Below are positions 48,074 to 55,470 of a stretch of DNA of 64,000 nt, piece by piece. Origin of the DNA: CAWEQW01 sp963811365. GTDB taxonomy: Bacteria; Actinomycetota; Actinomycetes; Propionibacteriales; Nocardioidaceae. Each line of letters starts with the position of its first letter. Positions within the stretch are counted from its first letter, which is position 1. The stretch spans positions 992,001 to 1,056,000 of the forward strand of contig CAWEQW010000008.1 of the NCBI GenBank assembly GCA_963811365.1. The letters are read 5' to 3'. The notes beneath the pieces were generated by a model. The model made no database searches. It was not told where the DNA came from and saw nothing but the letters and a program-made list of their open reading frames with translations. A program made the position numbers and the translations under genes.

Positions 48074-48086
48074 CCGTTGTTGACAC
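48067..48086. promoter_or_regulatory. Distal operator palindrome of the HTH/Clp-N unit
   Basis: GTGTCAAC-CGTT-GTTGACAC is a perfect 8+8 palindrome over the -35, 27 nt centre to centre from the proximal one. It also covers the stop codon of the methyltransferase gene. Confidence 0.65.
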
Positions 48087-48687
48087 CGCGGCGGACCTCC
48101 AGCACCCGGAAGCCCTTGGCGCTGGCCAGCCGTGCGGTTCGGTAGCCCTGCGCGTCGAGCCACCGCTGGAGTGAGTCCGCCCCCAGGTTCCGCCCCACGA
48201 CCAGCACCGCGCGGCCGTCCGCTGACATCCGCGGCAGCCACCTCAGCAGCAGCGCATGCAGCGCCTCCTTGCCGATCCGGATCGGCGGGTTGGACCAGAT
48301 CTCGTCGAACACGACGTGCTCGGGGACGCCGTCCGGGGTGGCCGCGACGAGCCGGTCGGCCAGCCCCAGCCTGGCAGCGTTCTCCTGGGCGAGCCGCACA
48401 GCGCGCTCGTTGACGTCGACCGCCCACACCCGCGAGGCGGGCACGCTGCTGGCCAGGGCGACGGCGATGACGCCGTACCCGCAGCCGAGGTCGAGGAAGC
48501 TGCCTCCCTGACGCAGCGGCGGCTCGGTCTCCCGGAACAGCACCGCGGTGCCGACGTCGAGCCGGCCCTGGGCGAACACCCCGGACCCGGAGGTCAGGAC
48601 CAGGTCGTGGCCCCAGACCCGGGCCACGACCGGAGTCCGTCGGAAGGGGACGGCCGGGTCCGCGGAGAAGTAGTGCTGGTCGCTCAT
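48070..48687 (-). CDS. RsmC-like class I methyltransferase
   Basis: The 205-aa SAM-dependent methyltransferase has motif I FLDLGCGYGVIAVALA, an acidic motif II VWAVDVNERAV and the base-amine motif IWSNPPIRIG. The start MSDQHYFSADPAVPFRRTPV is that of the small-subunit rRNA G1207 methyltransferase (RsmC) family. It retains only the catalytic half of E. coli RsmC. ATG 48687 overlaps truA by 4 nt, so it is co-translated with another RNA modifier. Confidence 0.87.
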   Translation of the reverse strand: MSDQHYFSADPAVPFRRTPVVARVWGHDLVLTSGSGVFAQGRLDVGTAVLFRETEPPLRQGGSFLDLGCGYGVIAVALASSVPASRVWAVDVNERAVRLAQENAARLGLADRLVAATPDGVPEHVVFDEIWSNPPIRIGKEALHALLLRWLPRMSADGRAVLVVGRNLGADSLQRWLDAQGYRTARLASAKGFRVLEVRRGVNNG

Positions 48688-49529
48688 GACCGCACCTCCG
48701 CCGGCAGGGTGCGCACCACCCGGGCGAGGCGGGCCTGCTCGGCCATCCGGCCCGGCGGCGGGTAGCCGACCTCCTCGAGCGTCAGCCCGTGCGCGTGCAG
48801 CACCGTGACGGCCGGGTCGCGGACGCCCGCGTCCAGCACCGCGCGCGGCCACCCGACGTCCCGGCGCCCCTCGCCCACGGCGACCAGGCATCCGACGAGC
48901 GCGCGGACCATGCTGTGGCAGAACGCGTCCGCCCGCACGGTGGCCACGACCGGACCACCCGCGGGCCGCCGCCAGCCCAGCTCCAGCAACGTGCGCACGG
49001 TCGTGGCTCCCGCTCGCCGGCGGCAGAACGCCGCGAAGTCGTGCTCGCCGAGCAGCGGCGCGGACGCGGCGTCCATCGCCTCGACGTCCAGGCGACGCCG
49101 CCAGGAGAGCACGGCGTGCCGGGCGAGCGGGTCGTGCGCGGCGGGGGTGTCGGCGATCCGGTAGGCGTAGCGGCGCCACAGCGCGGAGAAGCGCGCGTCG
49201 AACCCGTCCGGCGCCCGTGCTGCCGCCGTGACCCGTACGTCGTCGGGGAGCACGCCGTTGAGCCGGCGCAGCAGCGCCTGCGGGGCCGGCTGCGCGCCGC
49301 GTCCGGCCGTGCCGGCGACCACGTCCTGCGCGACGTCGAGGTGCACGACCTGGCCCCGCGCGTGCACGCCGGTGTCGGTGCGTCCGGCACAGGTCACGCC
49401 CACCCCCGGCAGCCGCAGCACCTGTGCGAGCGCGGCCTCCAGCACGCCCTGCACGGTCCGTAGACCCGGCTGGGTCGCCCAACCGTGGAACGCCGTCCCG
49501 TCGTAGGCGAGGTCGAGTCGCAGCCGCAC
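48684..49529 (-). CDS. truA: tRNA pseudouridine(38-40) synthase TruA
   Basis: The 281-aa enzyme isomerises U38-U40 in the tRNA anticodon arm. The catalytic Asp is in CAGRTDTGVHARGQ; other motifs are LAYDGTAFHGWATQPG and FCHSMVRALVGCLVAVG. GTG 49529 follows GAGGA at 7-nt spacing; GTG 49547 would extend it by six residues without a site. In many actinobacteria truA follows rplQ, as here, but a strong terminator and a 12-bp repeat array separate them. Confidence 0.94.
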   Translation of the reverse strand: MRLRLDLAYDGTAFHGWATQPGLRTVQGVLEAALAQVLRLPGVGVTCAGRTDTGVHARGQVVHLDVAQDVVAGTAGRGAQPAPQALLRRLNGVLPDDVRVTAAARAPDGFDARFSALWRRYAYRIADTPAAHDPLARHAVLSWRRRLDVEAMDAASAPLLGEHDFAAFCRRRAGATTVRTLLELGWRRPAGGPVVATVRADAFCHSMVRALVGCLVAVGEGRRDVGWPRAVLDAGVRDPAVTVLHAHGLTLEEVGYPPPGRMAEQARLARVVRTLPAEVRS

Positions 49530-49560
49530 CCGTGCATCCTCGCGCACACCCTGGCCGGAC

Positions 49561-49620
49561 GGCCAGGCGGACGGCCAGGCGGACGGCCAGGCGGACGGCC
49601 AGGCGGACGGGCAGGCGGAC
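49561..49620 (-). repeat. 12-bp tandem repeat, five copies
   Basis: GGCCAGGCGGAC is repeated four times exactly (49561-49608) and once with one change (49609-49620); partial copies flank it on both sides. It occupies the gap between the rplQ terminator and truA, where truA's promoter should be. Confidence 0.9.
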
Positions 49621-49635
49621 GGGCGGCGAGATGCA

Positions 49636-49673
49636 CGCAGGGCCCGCCACCCGGGGAGGTGGCGGGCCCTGCG
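49636..49673 (-). terminator. Terminator of the ribosomal operon after rplQ
   Basis: A perfect 16-bp stem (49636-49651 with 49658-49673) closes a 6-nt loop 30 nt past the rplQ stop. It is the strongest hairpin in the window. Confidence 0.85.
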
Positions 49674-49703
49674 CGTCTGCGACGCCTCGGCGGACGGTGG
49701 GAG

Positions 49704-50288
49704 TCAGGCCTGCTGCTCGTCCGTGCCCTCGTCGGCGGGAGCGGTCTCGACGGCCTCCTGCTCGGTCGCCTCGGCGGGCGCGTGCTCGGCCTCCGGCTCA
49801 GCGGCCTCGGCCTGCGGCTCAGCGGCCTCGGCCTGCGGCTCAGCGGCCTCGGCCTGCGGCTCGGCGGCCTCGGCAGCCGGGGCGGGGGCTGCCGGTGTGC
49901 TGGTCCGGGTCGAGGGAGCCTTCGGGGCGTACTCCTCGGTCACCAGCTCGATGACCGCCATCGGGGCGTTGTCGCCCTTGCGCGGGCCGAGCTTGGTGAT
50001 CCGGGTGTAGCCGCCCGGACGTTCGGCGTACCGCGGGGCGATCTCCTCGAACAGCTCGTGCACGACGCCCTTGTCGCGGATCGTCGCGAGCACCTGGCGA
50101 CGGTTGTGCAGGTCGCCCTTCTTCGCCTTGGTGATCAGCTTCTCCGCGACGGGCCGCAGCACCCGGGCCTTGGCCTCGGTGGTGGTGATGGCGCCGTGCT
50201 GGAACAGGCTGGTCGCCAGGTTCGAGATGATCAGCCGCTGGTGGGCGGGGCTGCCGCCCAGGCGGGCGCCCTTCTTGGGGGTAGGCAT
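49704..50288 (-). CDS. rplQ: 50S ribosomal protein L17 with repetitive C-terminal tail
   Basis: The L17 core fills residues 1-125 (MPTPKKGARLGGSPAHQRLIISNLATSLFQHGAITTTEAKARVLRPVAEKLITKAK, ITKLGPRKGDNAPMAVIELV). A tail of about 70 residues made of Ala, Glu, Pro and Gln follows, with the heptad AEPQAEA repeated and an acidic end DEGTDEQQA. The tail is encoded by a 21-bp tandem repeat (49801-49863). Extended acidic L17 tails are known in actinobacteria; function is unknown and it is likely disordered. Confidence 0.96.
   Translation of the reverse strand: MPTPKKGARLGGSPAHQRLIISNLATSLFQHGAITTTEAKARVLRPVAEKLITKAKKGDLHNRRQVLATIRDKGVVHELFEEIAPRYAERPGGYTRITKLGPRKGDNAPMAVIELVTEEYAPKAPSTRTSTPAAPAPAAEAAEPQAEAAEPQAEAAEPQAEAAEPEAEHAPAEATEQEAVETAPADEGTDEQQA
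49801..49863 (-). repeat. 21-bp tandem repeat inside rplQ
   Basis: Three adjacent 21-bp units (starting GCGGCCTCGGCCTGCGGCTC) differ only at the last base of the third. They encode the heptad repeat of the L17 tail. Confidence 0.9.
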
Positions 50289-50372
50289 GGTTGCTTCTCG
50301 TTTCTCCCGAGCCGTGTCAGGTACCCGGGTAGAGGTGGTCCCGGCGGCGCAGCACCGCCGCCGGGATCGGGA

Positions 50373-51386
50373 TCAGTACTGCTCGTCCTCGACGAACGAG
50401 TCGTCGTCGTCCTCGTAGGCCGCGAGGGCCGCCTGCGGGTCGAAGCCCGGCGCGCTGTCCTTGAGCGAGAGGCCCATCTCGTGCAGCTTCGCCTTGACCT
50501 CGTCGATGGACTTGGCGCCGAAGTTGCGGATGTCGAGCAGGTCCTGCTCCGAGCGCGAGATGAGCTCGCCCACGGTGTGGATGCCCTCGCGCTTGAGGCA
50601 GTTGTAGGACCGGACGGTGAGCTGCAGGTCCTCGACCGGCAGCGCCAGGTCCGCGGCGAGCTGCTCGTCCACCGGAGAGGGGCCGATGTCGATGCCCTCG
50701 GCGTCGACGTTGAGCTCCCGGGCGAGGCCGAACAGCTCGACCAGGGTCTTGCCGGCCGACGCGATCGCGTCGCGCGGCCGGATCGAGGCCTTGGTCTCCA
50801 CGTCGATCACCAGCTTGTCGAAGTCCGTGCGCTGCTCGACACGGGTGGCCTCGACCTTGTACGTGACCTTGAGCACCGGGCTGTAGATCGAGTCGACCGG
50901 CATCCGGCCGATCTCCACGTCGCCGGCCTTGTTCTGCACGGCGGAGACGTAGCCGCGACCGCGCTCGACGACGAGCTCCATCTCGAGCTTGCCCTTGTCG
51001 TTCAGGGTGGCGATCTTCAGGTCGGGGTTGTGCACCTCGACGCCCGCCGGGGGCGCGATGTCGGCGGCGGTCACGTCGCCCGGCCCCTGCTTGCGCAGGT
51101 ACATGGTCACCGGCTCGTCGTGCTCGGAGGAGACGACGAGGTCCTTGAGGTTGAGGATGATCTCGGTGACGTCCTCCTTGACGCCCTCGACCGTCGAGAA
51201 CTCGTGGAGCACCGAGTCGATCTTGATGCTGGTCACCGAGGCGCCGGGGATCGACGACAGCAGGGTGCGACGCAGCGAGTTGCCGAGCGTGTAGCCGAAG
51301 CCGGGCTCCAGCGGCTCGATCACGAACCGCGAGCGGAACTCGTCGACGGCCTCTTCCGACAGCGTCGGGCGCTGAGCGATAAGCAC
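50373..51386 (-). CDS. rpoA: DNA-directed RNA polymerase subunit alpha
   Basis: The 337-aa alpha subunit nucleates polymerase assembly. The NTD (FVIEPLEPGFGYTLGNSLRRTLLSSIPGASVTSIKID) and CTD (LTVRSYNCLKREGIHTVGELISRSEQDLLDIRNFGAKSIDEVKAKL) are complete, with an acidic end DDDDSFVEDEQY. GTG 51386 gives VLIAQRPTLSEE, the actinobacterial start, with AGGA upstream. A 6-bp hairpin (51403-51408 with 51423-51428) precedes it. Confidence 0.98.
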   Translation of the reverse strand: MLIAQRPTLSEEAVDEFRSRFVIEPLEPGFGYTLGNSLRRTLLSSIPGASVTSIKIDSVLHEFSTVEGVKEDVTEIILNLKDLVVSSEHDEPVTMYLRKQGPGDVTAADIAPPAGVEVHNPDLKIATLNDKGKLEMELVVERGRGYVSAVQNKAGDVEIGRMPVDSIYSPVLKVTYKVEATRVEQRTDFDKLVIDVETKASIRPRDAIASAGKTLVELFGLARELNVDAEGIDIGPSPVDEQLAADLALPVEDLQLTVRSYNCLKREGIHTVGELISRSEQDLLDIRNFGAKSIDEVKAKLHEMGLSLKDSAPGFDPQAALAAYEDDDDSFVEDEQY

Positions 51387-51510
51387 TGTGTGTTTCCTTT
51401 CCGATGCCACCCGCTATTTGACGGCATCGAACTTCGCGAGGTGACCCGGAGACGGCTGCTCCGGAGGGGGGTGGTGCGGGAGGCCCGAGCCTCCATGCGT
51501 GACCGCGAGG

Positions 51511-52119
51511 TCACTTCTTCGAGTAGTACTCCACGATGAGCTGCTCCTGGACCGGGATGTCGATCTGCTGCCGGGTCGGGAGCTGGTGGACCAGGATCCG
51601 CATCCGGCTCGGCAGGGCGTCCATCCAGCCGGGCACGACGCGCTCGCCGTGCGTCTCGCGGGCGACGATGAACGGGGTCATCTCCAGGGACTTCTCCCGG
51701 ACGTCGACCACGTCGTGCTGGCTCACCTGGAACGACGGGATGTCCACCTTCTTGCCGTTGACCTTGAAGTGGCCGTGGGTGACGAGCTGGCGGGCGTGCC
51801 GACGGGTGCGCGCGAAACCGGCGCGGTACACCACGTTGTCGAGGCGGCACTCGAGCAGCTGCAGCAGGTTGTCGCCGGTCTTGCCGGGACGCCGGCTGGC
51901 CTCGGCGTAGTAGCGGTGGAACTGCTTCTCGAGCACGCCGTAGGTGTAGCGGGCCTTCTGCTTCTCGCGCAGCTGGAGGAGGTACTCGCTCTCCTTGATG
52001 CGGCCGCGGCCGTGCTGGCCGGGCGGGTAGGGCCGACGCTCGTAAGCCTGGTCGCCGCCGACGAGGTCGACACCGAGGCGGCGCGACTTCTTCGTCATGG
52101 GGCCGGTGTAACGGGCCAT
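51511..52119 (-). CDS. rpsD: 30S ribosomal protein S4
   Basis: The 202-aa S4 begins ARYTGPMTKKSRRLGVDLVGGD and holds the S4 RNA-binding domain (CRLDNVVYRAGFARTRRHARQLVTHGHFKVNGKKVDIPS). It lacks the N-terminal zinc cysteines, i.e. the C-minus form. S4 is a primary assembly protein and in other bacteria a translational repressor of its operon. Confidence 0.98.
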   Translation of the reverse strand: MARYTGPMTKKSRRLGVDLVGGDQAYERRPYPPGQHGRGRIKESEYLLQLREKQKARYTYGVLEKQFHRYYAEASRRPGKTGDNLLQLLECRLDNVVYRAGFARTRRHARQLVTHGHFKVNGKKVDIPSFQVSQHDVVDVREKSLEMTPFIVARETHGERVVPGWMDALPSRMRILVHQLPTRQQIDIPVQEQLIVEYYSKK

Positions 52120-52154
52120 GGTTCAAAGACTCCTTGGTTCGCTGGTGTCGGGGG

Positions 52155-52562
52155 TCAGACGCGGCGGCGCTTCGGCGGCCGGCATCCGTTGTGGGGCGTG
52201 GGCGTGACGTCCTGGATGGTGCCGACCTCGAGGCCGATCGCACCCAGGGACCGGATCGCCGTCTCGCGGCCCGAACCCGGACCCTTCACGAAGACGTCGA
52301 TCTTCTTCATGCCGTGCTCCATCGCCCGACGACCGGCAGCCTCGGCTGCCATCTGCGCGGCGAACGGCGTTGACTTGCGGGAGCCCTTGAAGCCGACGGT
52401 GCCGGCCGAGGCCCAGGAGATCACCGCACCGGTGGGGTCGGTGATCGTCACGATGGTGTTGTTGAACGTGCTCTTGATGTGGGCTTCGCCCTGAGCGACG
52501 TTCTTCTTCTCCTTGCGGCGCACCTTCTTGGCGCCCGCAGCCTGACGGCTCTTGGGAGGCAT
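52155..52562 (-). CDS. rpsK: 30S ribosomal protein S11
   Basis: The 135-aa S11 has GEAHIKSTFNNTIVTITDPTGAVISWASAGTVGFKGSRKSTPFAAQ and the C-terminal DVTPTPHNGCRPPKRRRV. It lies on the small-subunit platform near the Shine-Dalgarno site. It is 35 nt upstream of rpsD. Confidence 0.98.
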   Translation of the reverse strand: MPPKSRQAAGAKKVRRKEKKNVAQGEAHIKSTFNNTIVTITDPTGAVISWASAGTVGFKGSRKSTPFAAQMAAEAAGRRAMEHGMKKIDVFVKGPGSGRETAIRSLGAIGLEVGTIQDVTPTPHNGCRPPKRRRV

Positions 52563-52635
52563 TAGACGGGGTCTCCTGAGGTTGCTGGTCGAGTAACGAG
52601 GTCGGGGGCGTCAGCGATCCGGCCGGAGCCGAGGA

Positions 52636-53010
52636 TCACTTGGCCTTCTTCTTGCCGGCGACGGTCCGCTTCGGACCCTTGCGGGTGCGGGCGTTGGTCT
52701 TGGTGCGCTGACCGCGGACGGGCAGGCCCTGACGGTGCCGACGGCCCTGGTAGCTGCCGATCTCGATCTTGCGACGGATGTCGGCCTGGACCTCACGACG
52801 GAGGTCGCCCTCGATCTTGTAGTTGGCCTCGATCTCGTCACGAAGCCTGACCAGCTCCTCGTCGCCCAGCTGGTGGACCCGGAGGTCCGGGCTGACCCCG
52901 GTCGAGGTCAGGACCTGCTGGGCGCGGGTACGGCCGATGCCGTAGATGTAGGTGAGTGCGACCTCGATGCGCTTGTCGCGCGGGAGGTCCACACCAACGA
53001 GGCGTGCCAT
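52636..53010 (-). CDS. rpsM: 30S ribosomal protein S13
   Basis: The 124-aa S13 (MARLVGVDLPRDKRIEVALTYIYGIGRTRAQ, GLPVRGQRTKTNARTRKG) contacts the head and P-site tRNA. The 195-nt gap upstream is unusually long for this operon and full of hairpins. Confidence 0.98.
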   Translation of the reverse strand: MARLVGVDLPRDKRIEVALTYIYGIGRTRAQQVLTSTGVSPDLRVHQLGDEELVRLRDEIEANYKIEGDLRREVQADIRRKIEIGSYQGRRHRQGLPVRGQRTKTNARTRKGPKRTVAGKKKAK

Positions 53011-53205
53011 GTGGTGGCGGTTCCCTTCGGTTCGTCGGAGGTGTCGTGTCGTGTCGCGTCCTGCGTCCGGCACGGCCCGCCTCGGCCGTGTCATCGTCAG
53101 GCCCCGGCCTCCGGTCCGGGGGTCGCATCCCCGCCGGCGGCGGGGACGAGCGAGCACGATGGGGATTCAGTTGTGTCCGGCAGCCGGGCTGCCGCCGCGC
53201 CGGGC
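53011..53205 (-). promoter_or_regulatory. Structured leader between rpmJ and rpsM
   Basis: Three perfect stems occur: 53071-53077 with 53084-53090 (7 bp), 53102-53107 with 53116-53121 (6 bp), and 53129-53135 with 53139-53145 (7 bp). A GTCGT-type repeat follows at 53042-53059. No open frame or clear promoter is seen. It may be an autoregulatory leader of the alpha operon. Confidence 0.4.
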
Positions 53206-53319
53206 TCAGCCCTGGCGCTGCTTGTGGCGAGGGTTCTGGCAGATCACCATGACGCGGCCGTGGCGACGGATCACCTTGCACTTGTCACAGATCGGCTTGA
53301 CGCTCGGGTTGACCTTCAT
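53206..53319 (-). CDS. rpmJ: 50S ribosomal protein L36
   Basis: This 37-aa protein (MKVNPSVKPICDKCKVIRRH ... CQNPRHKQRQG) has the zinc-binding C-C-C-H set of the zinc form of L36, and the conserved length. It sits between infA and rpsM as usual. Confidence 0.97.
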   Translation of the reverse strand: MKVNPSVKPICDKCKVIRRHGRVMVICQNPRHKQRQG

Positions 53320-53373
53320 GACCTTGCGGCCTCTCCTGATCGGCTGGCTGACCACCCCGGGTGGGGCGGAGTG

Positions 53374-53595
53374 CTACTTGTACCGGTAGACGATCCGGCC
53401 CCGGGTGAGGTCGTACGGCGAGAGCTCGACGACGACGCGGTCCTCGGGGAGGATCCGGATGTAGTGCTGACGCATCTTGCCGCTGATGTGGGCGAGGACC
53501 TTGTGCCCGTTGCTCAGCTCGACCCGGAACATCGCGTTCGGGAGAGCCTCGACGACGGTGCCCTCGATCTCGATCACGCCTTCTTTCTTCGGCAT
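53374..53595 (-). CDS. infA: Translation initiation factor IF-1
   Basis: The 73-aa OB-fold protein (KKEGVIEIEGTVVEALPNAMFRVELSNGH, AHISGKMRQHYIRILPEDRVVVELSPYDLTRGRIVYRYK) occupies the ribosomal A site in initiation. GCGGAGGAC immediately precedes the ATG. A 247-nt stretch upstream (53596-53842) holds a 7-bp hairpin at 53659-53676 and no gene. Confidence 0.98.
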   Translation of the reverse strand: MPKKEGVIEIEGTVVEALPNAMFRVELSNGHKVLAHISGKMRQHYIRILPEDRVVVELSPYDLTRGRIVYRYK

Positions 53596-53842
53596 GTCCT
53601 CCGCAATCCTGTTGGCGTCTGTGATGATCATGGTGCTACCGGCCGGCCCGGGAACCGCCTCGGTCACGGGACCGAGTGGACCTCGTGCGCCTGGCCGGGC
53701 GCCCCTCCCGCACGCACGACACCACGACTCGAAGCACGACTCCGGGTCACGGCGACGACACACGGCGGGCAGCCGCAGGGCACCACGAAACAGGCCCACG
53801 TTGGGCCGACTCCCCAGTCTACGGGATAGGACCCGCGTCCCC

Positions 53843-54056
53843 CTAATCGGGACGGCGTCTGCGGCGGCAACCAGGCCGGGCGAGGCTCGCCCGGTCCCGC
53901 GTCACCTCGCCGCTGGCGACCATGCGGAGCGCCCGCTCGATCTCGGCCCGGTCAGCGCCTTTGAGCAGGTAGCCGCGGGCGCCGGCACGCATCGCGGCGG
54001 TGCCCCGACCACTCGAGCTCGGCCATCGCTCGGCGTCCTGGTTGCCGACGACTCGC
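53843..54056 (-). pseudogene. Relic of a NarL/LuxR-type response regulator
   Basis: In one frame, AAMRAGARGYLLKGADRAEI followed by ERALRMVASGEV is the unmistakable alpha4-beta5-alpha5 end of a NarL-family receiver domain, with the conserved Lys in LLKG. The first 60 or so residues with the phosphoacceptor Asp and the whole DNA-binding domain are absent. The sequence after the fragment is Arg-rich nonsense up to a stop at 53843. It lies between map and infA, where no regulator is normally found. A hairpin (53876-53894) falls in it. Confidence 0.6.
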
Positions 54057-54872
54057 TCAGCGACCGCCGAACGGGACGCCGAGCTCGGCGAGCCTCGCCT
54101 CGCCGCCGTCGAGGGCGGTGAGCACCCAGGCACCGTGCGGGGTGAGCGTGAAGGTGTTCTCGAAGTGCGCGGCGAGCGAGTGGTCGTCGGTCACGACCGT
54201 CCACTCGTCGTCGAGGACGTGCGAGTCCGGTGCACCGAGCGTGACCATCGGCTCGACGGCCAGCGCCAGCCCCTCCACGAGCTTCGGGCCCTTGCCGGGG
54301 CGGCCGTAGTTCGGCACGTTCGGCGGCTGGTGCATCGCCGAGCCGATGCCATGACCGACGTACTCCTCGACGATGCCGTAGCCGCCGCGACCGCGGACGT
54401 GGCTCTCCACCGCGTGCGAGATGTCGGTGACCCGACCGCCGAGGTGCGCCGCGGCGATGCCGCGCCACATCGCCTCCTCGGTCACCCGCATCAGGGCGGT
54501 GACCTCCGGCGCCACCTCGCCCACGGCCACCGTGACGGCCGCGTCGCCGTGCCAGCCCTCGACGATGGCGCCGCAGTCGATCGAGACCACGTCGCCCTCC
54601 TGGACGACGAGGTCCCCGGGGATGCCGTGCACGATGACGTCGTTGACCGAGGTGCAGATCGACGCAGGGAACCCGTGGTAGCCCTTGAACGAGGGCACCG
54701 CACCCGCGGACCGGATGCTCTCCTCCGCGATCGCGTCGAGCTCGGCGGTGGTGGTGCCGGGCCGCACGCTGTCGCGCAGCAGCTCGAGCGTCCGGCCGAC
54801 GACGAGGCCGGCGCGACGCATCAGCGAGATCTGCTCAGGCGTCTTGAGCTCGATGCCACGCTCGCGGAACAT
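54057..54872 (-). CDS. map: Methionine aminopeptidase, type I
   Basis: The 271-aa enzyme removes N-terminal Met co-translationally. Metal ligands are in VSIDCGAIVEGWHGDAAVTV (two Asp), YVGHGIGSAMHQPP (His) and LALAVEPMVTLGA (Glu), with a final Glu in TVVTDDHSLAAHFENTFTL. It lacks the zinc-finger extension of type Ic enzymes. It starts 13 nt after adk. Confidence 0.97.
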   Translation of the reverse strand: MFRERGIELKTPEQISLMRRAGLVVGRTLELLRDSVRPGTTTAELDAIAEESIRSAGAVPSFKGYHGFPASICTSVNDVIVHGIPGDLVVQEGDVVSIDCGAIVEGWHGDAAVTVAVGEVAPEVTALMRVTEEAMWRGIAAAHLGGRVTDISHAVESHVRGRGGYGIVEEYVGHGIGSAMHQPPNVPNYGRPGKGPKLVEGLALAVEPMVTLGAPDSHVLDDEWTVVTDDHSLAAHFENTFTLTPHGAWVLTALDGGEARLAELGVPFGGR

Positions 54873-54885
54873 GTCGCAGGCTCCG

Positions 54886-55470
54886 TCAGCCGGCCGAGGC
54901 GCCGGTGGAGGACTCGAGCGCCCGGAACACCCGGGTGGTGACCTCCTCCACCGGGCCCATGCCGTCGACCTCGATGACCAGCCCTCGGGCGGCGTACACC
55001 TCGAGCAGGGGGGCGGTCTGCTCGGCGAAGATCTCCTGGCGGCGGCGGATGACGTCCTCGGTGTCGTCAGCGCGGCCCTCGAGCTGCGCCCGCTTCAGCA
55101 GCCGGGCGATCAGCTCGTCGCGGTCCACGGTGAGCACCAGCACCACGTCGAGCGTCTTGCCGGCAGCGGCCAGCATCTCGTCGAGCTCGCGGACCTGGGC
55201 GACCGTGCGGGGGTAGCCGTCGAGCAGGAAGCCGCCGGCTGCGTCGGCGGTGGCGAGCCGGTCGCGGACCATCGCGTTGGTCACCTCGTCGGGGACGTAC
55301 TCGCCGGCATCCATGTAGCGCTTCGCCTCGACACCGAGCGGGGTGCCCTGTGAGACGTTGGCGCGGAAGATGTCCCCGGTGGAGATGGCCGGGACGCCGA
55401 GCCGCTCGGCGACCACCTTGGCCTGGGTTCCCTTGCCGGCCCCCGGCGGCCCCATGAGAATGAGTCTCAT
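54886..55470 (-). CDS. adk: Adenylate kinase
   Basis: The 194-aa kinase has P-loop MGPPGAGKGTQAK, the AMP site ISTGDIFRANVSQGTPLG, and GFLLDGYPRTVAQ. The lid is short and lacks the Cys4 zinc motif, as in actinobacteria. ATG 55470 overlaps the secY stop by one base (TGATG). Confidence 0.97.
   Translation of the reverse strand: MRLILMGPPGAGKGTQAKVVAERLGVPAISTGDIFRANVSQGTPLGVEAKRYMDAGEYVPDEVTNAMVRDRLATADAAGGFLLDGYPRTVAQVRELDEMLAAAGKTLDVVLVLTVDRDELIARLLKRAQLEGRADDTEDVIRRRQEIFAEQTAPLLEVYAARGLVIEVDGMGPVEEVTTRVFRALESSTGASAG

Noticed and set aside
49553..49626. Possible CRISPR array
   Set aside because: The units are 12 bp, directly adjacent and have no spacers.
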